Origin: Linyphia triangularis
Lineage: Eukaryota > Arthropoda > Arachnida > Araneae > Linyphiidae
Direction of reading: 5' to 3'
NCBI GenBank assembly: GCA_963978545.1
Contig: OZ021722.1
Span: 39,077,365 to 39,141,364 of the forward strand
Length of the DNA stretch: 64,000 bases
Shown piece after piece: positions 1 to 13,200 of the stretch; the stretch's first letter is position 1; each line of letters begins with the position of its first letter. A program made the translations under genes and the position numbers. Under the pieces are notes generated by a model. It did no database searches and was not told where the DNA came from. It worked only from the letters and a program-made list of their open reading frames with translations.

Positions 1-996
1 TGATAAATCTATTTATGTATGGAAGTTCCTCAATTTATGTATACTTTTAATTATAACAGTATTGTCCCGAATTTGTGCATGTTATGATCCATCACATATT
101 TTCTATATCTGAACTCTGCCCTTCTTCTTTCCTTCCTCGTTCTCCTCAATATTTTTGAATAATTTACGCCTAACTTTACGCCATCACGTAATTTTTCAAA
201 GTCCCAAGTTTCCGATTAATTTTGCAACAAAAAGGATTTTAAAGTTTTTTTTAACGACAGTTTTTATTTATTTAGATTTTTATTTATTTAGATTTTTGTC
301 TAATTAGGTAAAATGGACGGTAAAAAAAGAAAATGTCTTGCAAAACAAGCAAAGCAATGTTTATCTGTAAAAGATATGTTCTTTGGATCAACGGATAAAA
401 TTATTGTTACAAATCATAACGTAGCAATCGACACTACTGAGATTAATAATCATTTAAACAAAACTTTAGAAGTTTCATCTCCGTGTGCAGATACAGAACC
501 AAACAGCAATGATATTTGTTCAAATGACAAAGATCTCTAGCTCTTTACTTATTTTATACCTTTTAAAGTTAAGTATATAGTATAATTTCGAATGCCATTT
601 TTTAATAAACATTTTTTATAAAACTAAGCATTCTTTATTTTGCAATTTAGATATTGTTTTATTTTGTAACAAACTATCAATAGTTTATTAAACCAAGTTC
701 ACTCAAAGGGGATATAAGGATTAAAAACAGAAAAATTTAGTTAATTAAACTAATTATTAAAACAATTCAATTATAAAAAATTATAAATAAATTTATATAA
801 TCATCGAAATTAATTATTCATTATAAATATTTAAATAATAAAATTTATTAGTCATTCAAAATATTTCATTATTAAAATTAATTAGTGGAATTTTATTAAC
901 AAAAAAAGTTAAAATTTGATAAATGATTATAATTAAAATTTGGGCCGGCATAAATCTAAAATCACCGGGCCGGTTTTATGTCCCAGTACGCCCCTG
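1..996. mobile_element. right part of a hAT-like DNA transposon
   Basis: The right end at 996 reads, as reverse complement, CAGGGGCGTACTGGG followed by a GC-rich subterminal stretch. Such CAGGGG-type termini with G/C tracts are common in arthropod hAT elements, and two better supported hAT elements in this window (42842-44328 and 40970-44827) have the same style of end. The left end lies outside the window, so the predicted 8-bp duplication of the right flank (TGTATGAG, 997-1004) cannot be tested here. A short ORF at 313-540 looks like the start of a transposase, followed by about 450 bp of AT-rich non-coding sequence, which suggests an internally deleted copy. Calling it hAT is inference from the end sequence. 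Confidence 0.5.
313..540 (+). pseudogene. short lysine-rich ORF, possible N-terminal stub of a hAT transposase
   Basis: This 75-codon ORF starts with a basic stretch (MDGKKRKCLAKQAKQ) and then becomes acidic and polar. Many hAT transposases of the ZMYM-related type begin with such a basic segment, and the ORF lies inside the element ending at 996. No BED finger, RNase-H-like core or dimerisation region follows, so it would be a truncated relic rather than a working gene. A chance ORF cannot be excluded. Confidence 0.3.
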
Positions 997-2559
997 TGTA
1001 TGAGCATGGTTTAATTGCCACTATTTGACAGAAAATCTTCATGTTTGCATGTAACTATTTGTGTCATATACTATTATGTACGCGCATTCACATTTCCGTG
1101 CTCTTCAAATTTGTTCTTGTTCATTAGTTGTAGGACCACCTTAACCTAAAAATATTTACGTGATGAACAAACACAAGATGGGGCTAGCAAAATAATGCTA
1201 TTACTATCTATCAGACATTGAGACTGTATTTTTTAAAGCTTTTCTAATACTAGAGGGGCAAATATAACTTTTTCTATAAGCGACATGAACAATGAGACCA
1301 CTTTTGAAAATTTCCTTTAAATTATCATTTTATTGTAAGCTTGTAGTTTAAAGCGTTTCTGCGGCTTTTCTCCAATAGTCACTTTCAATGGGAATCCGCA
1401 GATTATGCAATTTTCTCAGTACATTATTGCCTTTGTGCAACAGTCTTTAAACAGGGTGTAATCTTAAGTTATATTTTAACTAGCAGCAGAAAAACCCAAT
1501 GAAAGAAAAAGAGTGATACTTTTCAACAACCAATCAATAAATTGTCACAACGAACAGCGATATCAGCGTTTTAAAAAATCCCGGACAATTGTGAAACTTC
1601 CTATATCAGTCCTGTTTCCCCCATTTCCGGTCAAAGGCACCCCCGAGTTCTTTCAGATTCCGCATGTTTTTTTAATTCCACATGTTTTTTAGAAAGATGG
1701 GAGCCAACTTTTGAGGCTAAATTGGTGTAATGACCCTTCAATTCCAAATGGGAATAGTCTCATTTAGTCTCAAACACTTGATAGTCAAATGAAAAGGGGA
1801 AAACTTCTATTGCGTCACTGAAACCCTTGCATATCTGCAACTATTTATCGCACAAGCAATATTTATATATTTCTAAAAAGCTGAAAAAGAGTTAAATAGT
1901 TTTATGCCAAATGGGGGTTTAAATCATTTATTAATAATAGAAGCGCTCAAATCGAAAAATAATAGAAAAATACATGGTTTTTCGACTTTGACAGGCTTTT
2001 ATCAATTTGTAAGTTAATAAATGATATCAAATTTATATTTAAATTAAAGCCCATTTATTTGCCTTTCATTTGAGCTCTATTTGAGCTCAATGCGACTATC
2101 CGTTCGTCAGTAACAGCTGCTCCAGCATTTCTCCAGCGCCCCAGCATTCCAGCACCTAAAAAACCAGGAAGCCGAAGGGGGAGAGTAGGGGACTTTTTGT
2201 GGGTTGCCCAGGGCATCAAATAGAGCCACTCTGCAAAATTTCAACTCAATGGGAATTTATGCATGGTTTGACCTATTTTTTGCCTAGAATGACTGGGCTA
2301 CATGGATAGATTAACAAAGCCTTTTTTTTTTAAGCTTCATGTTTCATTAATGTAGTGTAAAAGCTAAAAACGACTTCCAATCTGAGAGAGTGTGTAGTTT
2401 AGAGGGATGACTTCTGAACATTTGGAAAATAAATGGCTGGTCATATGTCTGTTTTGATAACCTTTATTTAATGTCAATGAATAACAGGCAAAGCCTTCAC
2501 TCGTGACTAATTCTCCCTCTTTCCATACAATCGCCAACTCTGAAAATTGGTACAAATAT
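997..2559. other. no gene recognised
   Basis: AT-rich flank with stop codons in all frames and no repeat partner found elsewhere in the window. A GC-richer patch at about 2100-2235 has no coding potential that I can see. Confidence 0.5.
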
Positions 2560-2995
2560 GAACAAGGATAAACATAGAATAATATAACCCATAAAAACAA
2601 AGTTTTTGATATATATCTTTTGAATACATTGTCAATTTTTATATTCATTAACATGGCGCCGATTCTGTTGTCAATATGTGTTTGCATGGTGTTTGCTTCT
2701 GATTTTAAATATTAAAAACATCTCTATCAGCAAAATATACGGTGAACTACTTTTAAAAATTTATTTATTAAAAATAAATGAATTTATGCATTCCTATCCA
2801 AATATCTTTTATTTATTCCGATTAAAATAATTTTATTATTTATTAAAATAATTTTGGCAACAGGAAAGAGTTTCTTCAATGATAGGTTCAATGCGATTGC
2901 AGTCCGATTGGATAAGTGGGTTAATAAAGCCTTCGCAGATTTGTCCGCCATACACACTCACACACAGAAAATCGAAGTTAATATAAAATATTTAA
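2560..2995. repeat. dispersed repeat, short copy
   Basis: This stretch matches 8866-9440 over long blocks: a shared segment around 'cccataaaaacaaagttttt', a shared 'gccgattctgt', a shared 'ggcaacaggaaagagtttct', and a closing segment with CA repeats just before 'aaaatcgaa'. This copy lacks about 100-150 bp present in the other one between the 'gattggat' motif and the CA repeat. The closing CA-rich segment resembles 3' ends of some arthropod transposons, but the class is not identified. Confidence 0.6.
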
Positions 2996-2997
2996 AA

Positions 2998-4140
2998 AGT
3001 AAGCTATTCTGACCTCGGTTAACAAACTTTAAGGTATCGAAAAGGAGTCAAACTTTCCACACTAGGGATATTCAAACGTCCCACTTTTAATTAAGTCCCA
3101 ACTCTGATATTTGGTACAAATGTCAACAAGGTCAACCATAGAAAAAGTAAACTATTCTGATGCTGATTAAACCATCTTTAAGGTGTCAAAAAAGGGTAAA
3201 ACGTTCCAAACGTACGATATTCAAATGTCTCACTTCTAAGATAGTCATAATTCTGATATAAGATACGAATGTCAACATAGGCAAGCATAGAAAAAGCCAA
3301 CTATTCCGATGTAGATTTACCAATTTTAAAGGGTCAAAACGTGAATGTCCCACTTCCAATATAGTCACAACTCTGAAATTTGGTACCAAGAATTAGTAGA
3401 GGTAAAGTGAGCTATTCTGATATCGGTTAACTAACTTTAAGGGGTCGAATCATTCCAATAGAGGAATCTTTTTATTTTCCACTTCTAATACAATAATAAC
3501 TCTGAAATTTGGTACAAATGTGAATAAGGACAAGCATAGAACAAATCAACTATTCCAATGTCCATCAACCAATTTTAAAGGGTCGAAACGTTCCAAACGA
3601 GGAATATACCAAAGTGTCACTTCCAGGATAGTCACAACTCTGAAATTTAGTATTAAAGGCAAGCACAAATAAAGTAAGCCATTTCGATCTCGATTAGCTA
3701 ATTTTAAAGGGTCGACATGTTTTATACGAGGAATAGCGCAACGTCCCACTTCCAATACAGTAACAATTATAAAATTTAGAACAAGTCACAACTCTGCAAT
3801 TTGATACAAGTGTCATTAAGATAAGATAAGCTATTTCAATCTCGATTAACTGTTGAAAAAATCCCAAATGAGGTACATTCAAATGTGCCACTTCCAATAT
3901 AATCACATCTCTGAAAATTGAAATCAAGGAAAAGCAAAAATAAATAAGCTTTTCCAATTTCGATTAACTAATTTTAATGGGGCGCTACTTTTCATACGAG
4001 GAATATCCCAATGTCCCATGCCCAATGTTAGCACAATTATAAAATTTGGAACAAATGTCAACAAGGCCAAGCGTAGATAAAGCAAGGTATTCCAATTTTG
4101 ATAAACCAATTTCCAGTGGTCGAAATGTGATCAAAACGTC
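2998..4140. repeat. degenerate tandem repeat, about 8 units of 110-150 bp
   Basis: Each unit carries the landmarks 'ctattc(c/t)gat', 'aattttaaagggtcgaaac', 'gaggaatatt', 'gtcccacttccaat' and 'caactctgaaatttggtac' in the same order. Unit starts are near 3001, 3149, 3299, 3410, 3548, 3677, 3828, 3946 and 4086, the last being partial. Units differ by many substitutions and indels, so this is an old minisatellite-like array. It begins right where the dispersed repeat at 2560-2995 ends. Confidence 0.8.
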
Positions 4141-6869
4141 CGAAATGTAGAATCCATGAATGTCTTTTGATTGCTAAAAAGCACAAAAGCACATTCAGCT
4201 AGTTCATGTATAAAGCATCATATTATTATAAATTTTAAAGGATTGTTATTTAAACTTACCATTGAAACGTTGGTTAGATTAAATGACTCGATCGATGGTG
4301 AACAAAGTCTGATTAGGGCATAAGAAAGATTTTTTTTTTTGTTTTCTGGGAAACATAGAACGAAAATTTTGTTGAGTTATTTTAATGGATGTATTTTTAG
4401 TTTCTTTGTTAAAACTTATGTTTCATTCATAATTTTATTATATGACTCGATCCTTTTAACCTTATGAACGGAGGTTAAAAATCAGCTCGTTTCTCTTGAA
4501 ATCTCTCAGGATAAACCAGTTTTACTTACGCCATAAATTTTTACGTATTATTTTGTAGAAAACTCAAGATCTCTTATATAAGTTACACGAAAACAGTTCT
4601 ACTTGAAATGAAATCTATTTCACATAGTTTAAACTATCACTGAAATAGCAATGGCTTAGCTAGTACATTGCTTAATTCAGTTTTGTTTAGCTGCTAATTA
4701 ATTTAATTTTGAACTGAAGATAACAATTTTTTTTTTGTACAAATAGTTTAGAAGATTCGTAGAATCTGTTATTTTAGTAATTTCATAAATATTTTTCTAA
4801 AAATATTCATAACTGTTCACATTTAACTTGAAGTCTTTTGCTATGTGGATAATCGCTTCTTAAAATTTTTTCCCTGCTGTCTACCATAGTCAAGGAAAAA
4901 CGGATTTACAGTAAAAATATTTTTTTCCCCACACAGAACGCAAAATGGAGCACAATGGATTTCTAGATTACCGATGGTGATGAACATTTTTTGATGACAA
5001 GTTTTTTACTCAGATTATTAATTATAAGGGAAGTAGGTGATTTTTATTATTATATCTGTGGTATTCACTTGCTTGAGGACATGGTCTGTTGATTAGAAGT
5101 TTGTTTTAAATGATTTCCAAATGGTGTCATTTAAATGGGCAAATAATCATTCAATAAATTGGTAAAAGTACTACTCTAGTAGTGTCGAGATATGGCCACT
5201 AGCCATTGGCCAGCAACCCACTGGTTTAGAAATATCGAATGTGAGTCATTAATCGTGCTTTTCGCTTTTAATAAAAAATTCCCAATTCCATGTTTCTTAA
5301 AAATGAAGTTTCATTCATAAAGCTAGCTTAAAAGATCGTGCTGTCATCTTCTTGAAACCACATTTGCCTAAATAAGCCTCAGGTTTTAAATATAAAATGG
5401 TCAAGTTTGAGATTTTTTATGCATTAAAAAACTGTCTAATTTAAAACACAAACCTGTTTGCGTTTTAAATTAGACAGTTATAGGTAGGATGCAAAATTTT
5501 GATATTTCATAGGTACTTGTGCTGTGCAATAGTACGTTCTTTGAAAATTGAGATAATTTAGTTATAAAAAAAGTGTGCGATTTGTGATTCTTCTTAGACT
5601 TATTATAACTTATTTATACACTGTAACTGAAGAGGAATATTGTCCCATTCATCTCCACATCTTCCTACTCAATAATGCTTTTCTACGAAATTTTAAATCA
5701 TCAATTAAAACTCATTAGTTCAATAGTACAAATAATTTGACTTGAAGGGGTAGTGTTTAGAGTTTAACAAATAATTACATTGACTCCTGCTATTCTACGA
5801 AGGTTGAAGTTTTCTACCATTATTTAATCTCACCTACATTATTATTTACCCAACTTTAAATTATTTTCAGACCATTGATAGAAAGTACATATATAATATC
5901 CAATAGCCCTGTTGGAATTTCAGAAATTTAAAGAAATGTATTGTATAACTTGGAAAAGTATTTAATAATTATAGTTTAATTTAATATTAATATAAAAGAC
6001 AAAATTTTTTAAACAGCTAAAACCAATTAAAATGTGATGATTCAATACATTCGATTTCGTTTATCTATCTATTATTTTGTATCTATGAATATATGGTTAA
6101 TTATATTTATACTATATATAGTCTAATTAACCTCTTCTGGGTTACTTACCGAGTGAAATGTATTTTGGGAATCTGCTATCTAATTAAGCAAAAGAAAATA
6201 TTGAATGACTTGTATAATATTGCAGACAGACTTTTCTATGGAGAGGAACAAGACCTTTCCATTTCTGTCTTGCGCAGGATATTTATGGATGTGACTGTTT
6301 TCGGGAGGATTTCTTGACTTTTTTGTGTACCAAATTATTTTTGTGAATCATATATTTCTTCATTTCATATTATATACAGTTTCGACAAATCAAATTTCCC
6401 TTTAACTACAATTACCATGATTAAAGGAAAAGATTTAAGTGTTCGTTATTAAAAATGCTTATAAACTATCCTTTAGTATCTAGCAAATCAATAGATATGT
6501 CGAAGGCCAAACACCAATGGAATTGATGAAACTAGTTTTTCCTTGATAGAACGAGATTTTATTTAAAAATATATGAGCATAAGGATACATTAAATATAAA
6601 CATTTTATGGATGGTCATAAACCCCAATCACAGGCTAAATTAGCTGTCGTATAATCAAGTTTTGTTTGTGACAGATGTTAACATTTGCGTAAACGTTACA
6701 TGCGAGGTATAAATTTTTGGTTTTTCTGAGGAATATCCCGAAGGATGATGTCATTACACAATCAATTTTTACTTCGTACATTTTTGTTGTGGCCGTCAAA
6801 AGCCTCCGCAATCGCCCTAGCATCAGCAAACCTTCCCTGATGAGATTTTTCCAAAAAAGGTGTGTACAT
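4141..6869. other. no gene recognised; upstream flank of Syt4
   Basis: AT-rich with no convincing ORF. The only structure I see is a short perfect-looking palindrome at 5430-5479. Promoter elements for the leader starting near 6870 would lie at its right edge, but none can be named. Confidence 0.5.
5430..5479. repeat. short inverted repeat, 24-bp arms
   Basis: The arms start with 'aactgtctaatttaaaac' and end with its complement; they differ at one position and are separated by only two bases. The loop is too tight for a normal miRNA precursor, so a cruciform or relic of a palindromic element is more likely. Confidence 0.6.
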
Positions 6870-7236
6870 CAGATACCGAGGAGTCAGATTGGAGCCGACC
6901 GACGGTCACCATAGCAACCCGAGCCAAGCAGTGATCGACCCTACGCCCCGAGGGCTGCTACACTGCTCGTGCGTACCCCCCTTCTCTTTATTTTGAATCG
7001 GAAATCCAGTGGTTGACACACGTTCTTGTCTCACTCCTCAACAAGGAGTTTGACACACACGAGAACTCTTCTACAGAAGACTGGACTGGAATATTAAACA
7101 CGTTAGCATATCTCAGTCCTAAGGACAGAAGAGGAAGACATTTTGAGAGCTTGGGCTTGATCAGTAGAGGTCCATATGGTAAGGATTGTTGCTTGAAGCC
7201 TAGTGTCTACAGAGACGAGTCTACCACAACTGTAGA
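6870..7236 (+). promoter_or_regulatory. GC-richer region, probable 5' leader of Syt4
   Basis: Base composition rises sharply here compared with the AT-rich surroundings, and the region runs straight into the ATG at 7237 and a strong splice donor at 7277. An in-frame TAG at 7201-7203 lies 36 bp before that ATG. An 81-codon ORF (7013-7258) overlaps the start in another frame and could act as an upstream ORF, but it shows no recognisable domain. The transcription start is not determined; 6870 is where the composition changes. The motif 'ccatagcaac' at about 6909 resembles half of an RFX-type X-box. All of this is inference. Confidence 0.4.
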
Positions 7237-7276
7237 ATGCCTCCGCCGGGACCCGTAGATCAGATACATATTAAGG
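7237..7276 (+). CDS. Syt4: Syt4 exon 1 (tentative start exon)
   Basis: The exon encodes [13 protein letters not shown] plus the first base of a split codon. The donor AAGG|GTAAGAG is strong and the exon ends in phase 1, exactly what exon 2 requires, so the joined codon is GTG (Val14). An A at -3 gives a good start context and an in-frame stop lies just upstream. A short polar N-terminus before the membrane segment is normal for synaptotagmins. The call rests on phase, donor strength and composition, not on a recognised peptide; the rival first exon at 23816 has the same phase. Confidence 0.5.
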
Positions 7277-10200
7277 GTAAGAGTTGATTAATTTTATTAG
7301 CTATAAAAAGAACGTGAAGGTGTAATTATTTTGTGTTGTTTTATGTTTTTTTTTAAAGGGGAAGTTTGCTTATGTATGTCATAAGTCGTTAAAACAAAGG
7401 TTTCTTACTTCACTTAGTGCTATCCTTTCTTAATAGGCCGACCAAACGGTATAGTGGTTAGCGTGCTAGCTTCTAAACCGCGAGGATGCGGATTCGAGTC
7501 CCGTGTTAGGCATGGGTGTTTGTAAATGTATGTTGGCTTGTCTAATGACGAATGTTTCGGCGCATTATAGCTCTCGTGTTGCTGAAGGCGCCAGATAATC
7601 TGAAAACAACCAACCAACCTTTCTTAATAGAGATTTTATGGAAGACATCAATAGTTATGTATACTGGTCATCGATATCAATCAAAATTATCTAAAAAGTT
7701 AGTTAATGACAGTTTTCCTTCACTTACTATTCTGTCCTTTTTTTCTCCTTATTGCTTGTAAGGTGAGATCATGAGATCACAAAATATTTGCAATGGTTTT
7801 TCTATTCCTGATTGTAGTTTTTTTTAAGAGTAATTAAAATTTTATATTAGACAGTTAAAATGACACTATTAAATACATTTGATGATGGAGTGACGATATA
7901 ATATATTTTTATGTTATTTTACAAGTCATGTTGTGAAGCAATCAACTTGAAGTAGATAAAAAATTACAAATGTTAAAAGAGTTTTACACCAAGTTATTAT
8001 AATTTTTTTTCTTTTTCCTTTAGGATCTTAAGTTAACTATGTTAATTAATTAAATGATTTATTATGAATAGTTGTTTTTTAAAAAGGTATTTTCAGAGGT
8101 TTATAAAATACAATTACATTTTAGTAAAACGCAAAGATTGATTGTTATGAATCACTTAAATGCATGATGCAAAGAGAAGTAAAGTGTGTGAAAATATTTA
8201 ATTTAACAACTTCCTTCTATGTAGTTTGTATACTAATGTTGCTCTTAGTTTACACTATTCAAAACGACAAAGGGTTCTTATAAGTTTTTTTTTTATCAAA
8301 AAAAAAAAAAGAAGAAAAAAAAAAAAAAAAAGAGAGAGAGAGAGAGACAGAGAGACCTATAAAGTTGCTCAAGATAATTGCACATCATGGTTTGAACATC
8401 TTTTCATCTTTCACGTTTAACAACTTTGTTGCATTATTCACATCGGAAATAACTTTGAATGACTTTGTTGTAAAATAATTTTTACTGCTAGTTTTAAAGT
8501 TCCTCAATTCTTATGAATTCGATCTTTGTACTTTCAGTTTAAAGCGCACTGCAATTTGGGCTTTTTTTGTGACGAAGTTCAATAGGACATTGTTATAATA
8601 TATTTTGAATGCCAAGAATTAAGTTTACTGTAAAATAACTATTAACTATGAATTTGTATTAAAAATTATTGTAAAGCATTCTAGATTTTGTTGTAAGTGT
8701 AATTACCAAAACTGAATTTTTAAAATTATTTTCAATAACTGACAGAGGGACATTTTAATCATTTTTGTTGGATTGAGGGGAAAGGAAGTGAAATTCAATC
8801 TTTGTAAAATAATTTCCTTTTTAACTATAAATGAATTCTAAGATCTTTATTCGTTATAAAATAAAATAACTCATAAAAACAAAGTTTTTAAAATAAATCC
8901 TTTTATGCATTGCCTATTTTTATATTCATTAACACAGTGCCGATTCTGTAAACAGCGCGTGCTTGGTGCTTGCATCTAATTTTAAATATCAAAAACATTT
9001 CTATCAGGAAAATGTGCGACAAACTACGTTTCAAAATTTATTTGCTAAAAATGAAAGCGAATTTATACACTCACATCCAAATATATTTTATTTATTCTCA
9101 TTAAAACAATGTTATCATTTGTTTATTAAATAAATTTTGGCAACAGGAAAGAGTTTCTTCAATTATCGGTTAAATACTATTTTAGCGCGATTGGATGACG
9201 CCAAGTTGGTTTTTTAGTAGTCCGTAAAAGCGACCTTTTAATGACGGTTACAGCCTCAAAATTTGATAAAATGCATTGTCATTGATATCGAATCTATCTG
9301 CCAAGTTTCAGCTAGATTGGATGATGGCACGGGAGTTAATTAGGCCTCCGCAGATTTTCCCGCCATCGACATACCCAGTCAGCCGACCATCCATCCACAC
9401 ACATACACACAAAATCGAAATTAATTTAAAGGATGTAAAAATAATCTCCTTTTGGAAGTGTTTTTATCTAAAACTGCAGAACAGCTTATCTACAGTTAAT
9501 GACTTATAACACAATCAGACTGTAACCGAAGATAAAAATGTGCTATATATTTTTTTTATAGAAAATTTTCAATTTTCATAAGAACATTACTTTTATTACA
9601 ATAATATCTAGGAATTAATTTCATTAAAATGAAACGATTTTTATTAAAATTTAGTTTAAAGTTATAAATAACTTAATATTGGACAATTCCTGCATTTTTT
9701 AAAAACGAGTGAATTTAGTTTATATTTATGAAGAATTTCTTTCTGATTCCAAATACTCAAACAAAAGTTCTTTAAAAAAATTAGTTATTTAAAAATTAAG
9801 AAAAGAAAATGCCCCAAAACCGAGCCAAAACCAGTCCGATCAAAACACTCATCAAAATCTGCGATCAAAGTTTCCTTCCGTTTCTATGGTTATCGTGAGG
9901 TTTCTGCCAAATAGTTGGCGTTGAAATATTTGGCGTTGGTGGACCATTGCTATATCCCGTACAGGTTGGCGCGATTAGCGAGAAACTTGCAAAACTGGTT
10001 TCCGCTGCCGCAACATTTAGCCACGATGTCTGGGAAGCCTTGACGTCAGATTCAATTCGAGCCGAATGAATCGTTTTCTCGCCAAAGTGTAACAGGGGAA
10101 CTTTGATTGCTAATTAAAAAAAAAAAAGCGCATTGAGCAGAAATTTTTCTATTTATGGCCTTTTCGAAACCCTTAGAATTGAATTAAGAAAAAAAAATGA

Positions 10201-13200
10201 GGTCCATTATATTAAATTTTTAATGACCTTTAGTGTCACTGGTTCTGTGTGAACAGCAAAAAATACAATGTGATCATCACTCGCTGAAATGTGTCATTAT
10301 ATTTTCAGTAATGTAATAGTAGATTATTTGACAAAGGGAAAATGAAAGTATCTTAATGATATTGTTTTGTATATTTATGTTTATGATACTATTTTTATGT
10401 ATATTTATGATATTATTTGATTTGATTATATACTTTTAATCCTCTTTAATAGTTATTTTTAGCATTAAACGATAATATTAGTCTTAGATTCTCCACGTTT
10501 AGCCACGCATGTTTAAAAATACTTAATAAACGTGAAGTATTGTTCCATAATATTAAAACCAAAAGAGAGTTGAAAGAAATCAGACAGTACAAACTGAATA
10601 AATGAATAAGTTACAACTTATAATTTTTTTTTTAATTTATCGATTTATTTTAGAATTCATTAAACAATTTTCTATTTATTTACTACTCTAAATACGTACC
10701 ATTTTTTTATAGATCCCTTGGAAAATCTACAGAATCTGAGAATCGAAGGTATCTAAAAAAAACTGGACATTGTAAAAAAACAACAACTTCCGAGTAAAAT
10801 AGCCAGTCAGAAAAATTCATTCCTGAAATTTAGTGTTTTCTACCAAGTGGCCGTTGGCGGAAATTTATTTAGGGTCCTTGTACACAATGAACTAAATTAT
10901 GATTATTGGGAGGAACCCCCATAGGCAATCAATACTTATCAGGCTAGAGTTGTTTCTAAATAATCTCATTTCACATATTTGAGCTACTGACGAATCCTCC
11001 AAATAATCTCAATTTAGTTCATAGTATACAAGTATCCCAAGGAAAATAGACGCGGCCCCTTGAACTCTATAACTTTTTATGGCTGACCATTTTCCTTTAC
11101 GGGTATTTCTTACAAAGTACAGCTGAGTTTTTTTTCTTTTCGGATGTATAATTTTTTTTAGTTACAGTTGTTATATTTGAAAGTTTTGCTAAAGTTTTGG
11201 TCACAATAAGAAGACTCAGAAATAGAATCAAAATAAGAAGAATCAGGAGAAGAACAAAATTCTGGAGACTTCGGCGAATTTCAAAAGGAATTTTTTTTTA
11301 CCAAATTCCCTTGTTTGATGTTAATAATTACGTAGTTATTTTTTTATATACTCGCTCAGGGCAACTCGATGGTAAAAAAAATCATGGTTCTAGCTAAAAT
11401 AGAAGTTGAGCTGCGAGGGGTCGAAAACCAGCATAAGATCTGTCAAAATACAAGTGGTTATCGAAATAATGGAAATACCTATGAATAAAAGTGACATTTA
11501 AGAATGTGCTTCGTAATCATTAAAATATAATCCTAGCTACCAGTCGTATGAGGTAGCTTTAGTGAAGTTGTATAAGTCTTGGATTTTATTTTAAATAATA
11601 AAATGTCACACCTCACAGACTTTGAAAGAGCCTAAATTGTAGGAGCCTGACTATCTGAAGCAAGTGTGACCGAAACATTACAGCTTTTAGACGTTTCTAG
11701 AGGTACAGTGTCTAAAGTCATAACAATATACAAAAAACGAAGCAAGCGAAGTTCGCCTTCTTTACTAATTTTTCGTATCATTTTTTTTTTTTGTCACGCT
11801 GTTTGTTCATTTTACCTAGATCACATCATCTTAAAAGATTTGAGACTTAATAAGTCTAAAAGTTTGATGAGTTCATTGAATTTGAAGAGTCCAAAATTAC
11901 ACTAGCTTTAACTATAAAGAATAAAACTTATTTCATGAGCTTCAAAGAACAGAAAGTTTCACATCCTTATTTTTTCTCTTCAAATTTTTTTTGACATTTT
12001 GATGTCATTTTTTATTTGCTTTTGTTTTTTTGGCAATTGAAACTATCCTCGAATATGCATTCGAGGATACTTTAATATGAATTCGATTAATTTGAAAATC
12101 TAATGCTTGTTTGATAAAATGTGAAATTTTTAAATAAATGTGGCAAATTTATTGTGTTAAGAAATTTTATCATTTTAGAATGTAGTCCTAGTAAGGATCC
12201 TTCCCTATGCTCGCTATGTTACAATCTTCTATCCCAATGAATTTAGAAACTACTTTGTATAAACCCATCAAATTTGGTGAGTAAGTACGAAAATGTCGTA
12301 AATTGTTTTCATTTAATGTCTGTTTATTATAAATTAAAATTAAAATAGCAAAATACAAAACCAGGTGGAGCCACTGCACATGGATTGAAGTAAAGATTTT
12401 AAATGTAAAATAAAATATATTAGACACTATTTTTGAGTTTTTAATTTATGTCATTTCATGAAGGTGATCATTTTCGTACCTATTCACCAAATTTGAAGGT
12501 TTTATAGAAAGTAGTTTCAAAATGCACTGGGCTGGAAGATTGTAACATAGCGAGTATAGGGAATGATACTTACTAGGACTACTTCCTCTTAATTTGATAT
12601 TGTAGTCATAATAACCATAATAGTAACAATTAAAACGTACTAACGGTTTAGATAGAAAAAGAACTCCACTTTTGGTGCTAAATTACTATTTGGTATGATT
12701 GGATATAGGAAGAGAATAGCCATTTATAAATAGATGCTCCAACTTGATCACTGGCTGTTATGTAAAAGCGATAACTTCGTGTTGAATTAACACCTTTGAA
12801 TATTTTATTTTGCTTTTTTGAAAACTTTAAAAAATTTATTAAGCATAATTTTATTTTTAGCCGACGGCATGCTTTTTGAAGTAAATATAAGTTTCCTTTC
12901 AAAATATATAAAGTTTATGTTGTCAGTAAAATGAATTGATTGCATTATGAATACTTTCAAAATAACAAAGCGCTAGCTTTTATAAATTTTAGTTACACTT
13001 TAATATAATTTTTTTTTAGAGCCACTCAAGTTCTTTTTGTTAATTGAGGTAATCAGAAAATTGGAATATTTTCAGTTGCGACACTTTTTAAGAAAATTTT
13101 TCATGTAGGACACAGTTTACGAAGCACTTAAGTTTTCAATAAACGTCTTTTTATTTGTTCGAGCACTTAATACGAAAAGTTGTGATATTAATAAGATAGA

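Noticed and set aside
2998..4140. CRISPR-like array
   Set aside because: Units are whole degenerate repeats without unique spacers, and the DNA is eukaryotic.
5430..5479. miRNA precursor
   Set aside because: The loop is two bases and the stem is perfect apart from one position, unlike a normal precursor.
7437..7512. Functional tRNA gene
   Set aside because: The anticodon arm does not pair and the unit continues into a SINE body with a target duplication.
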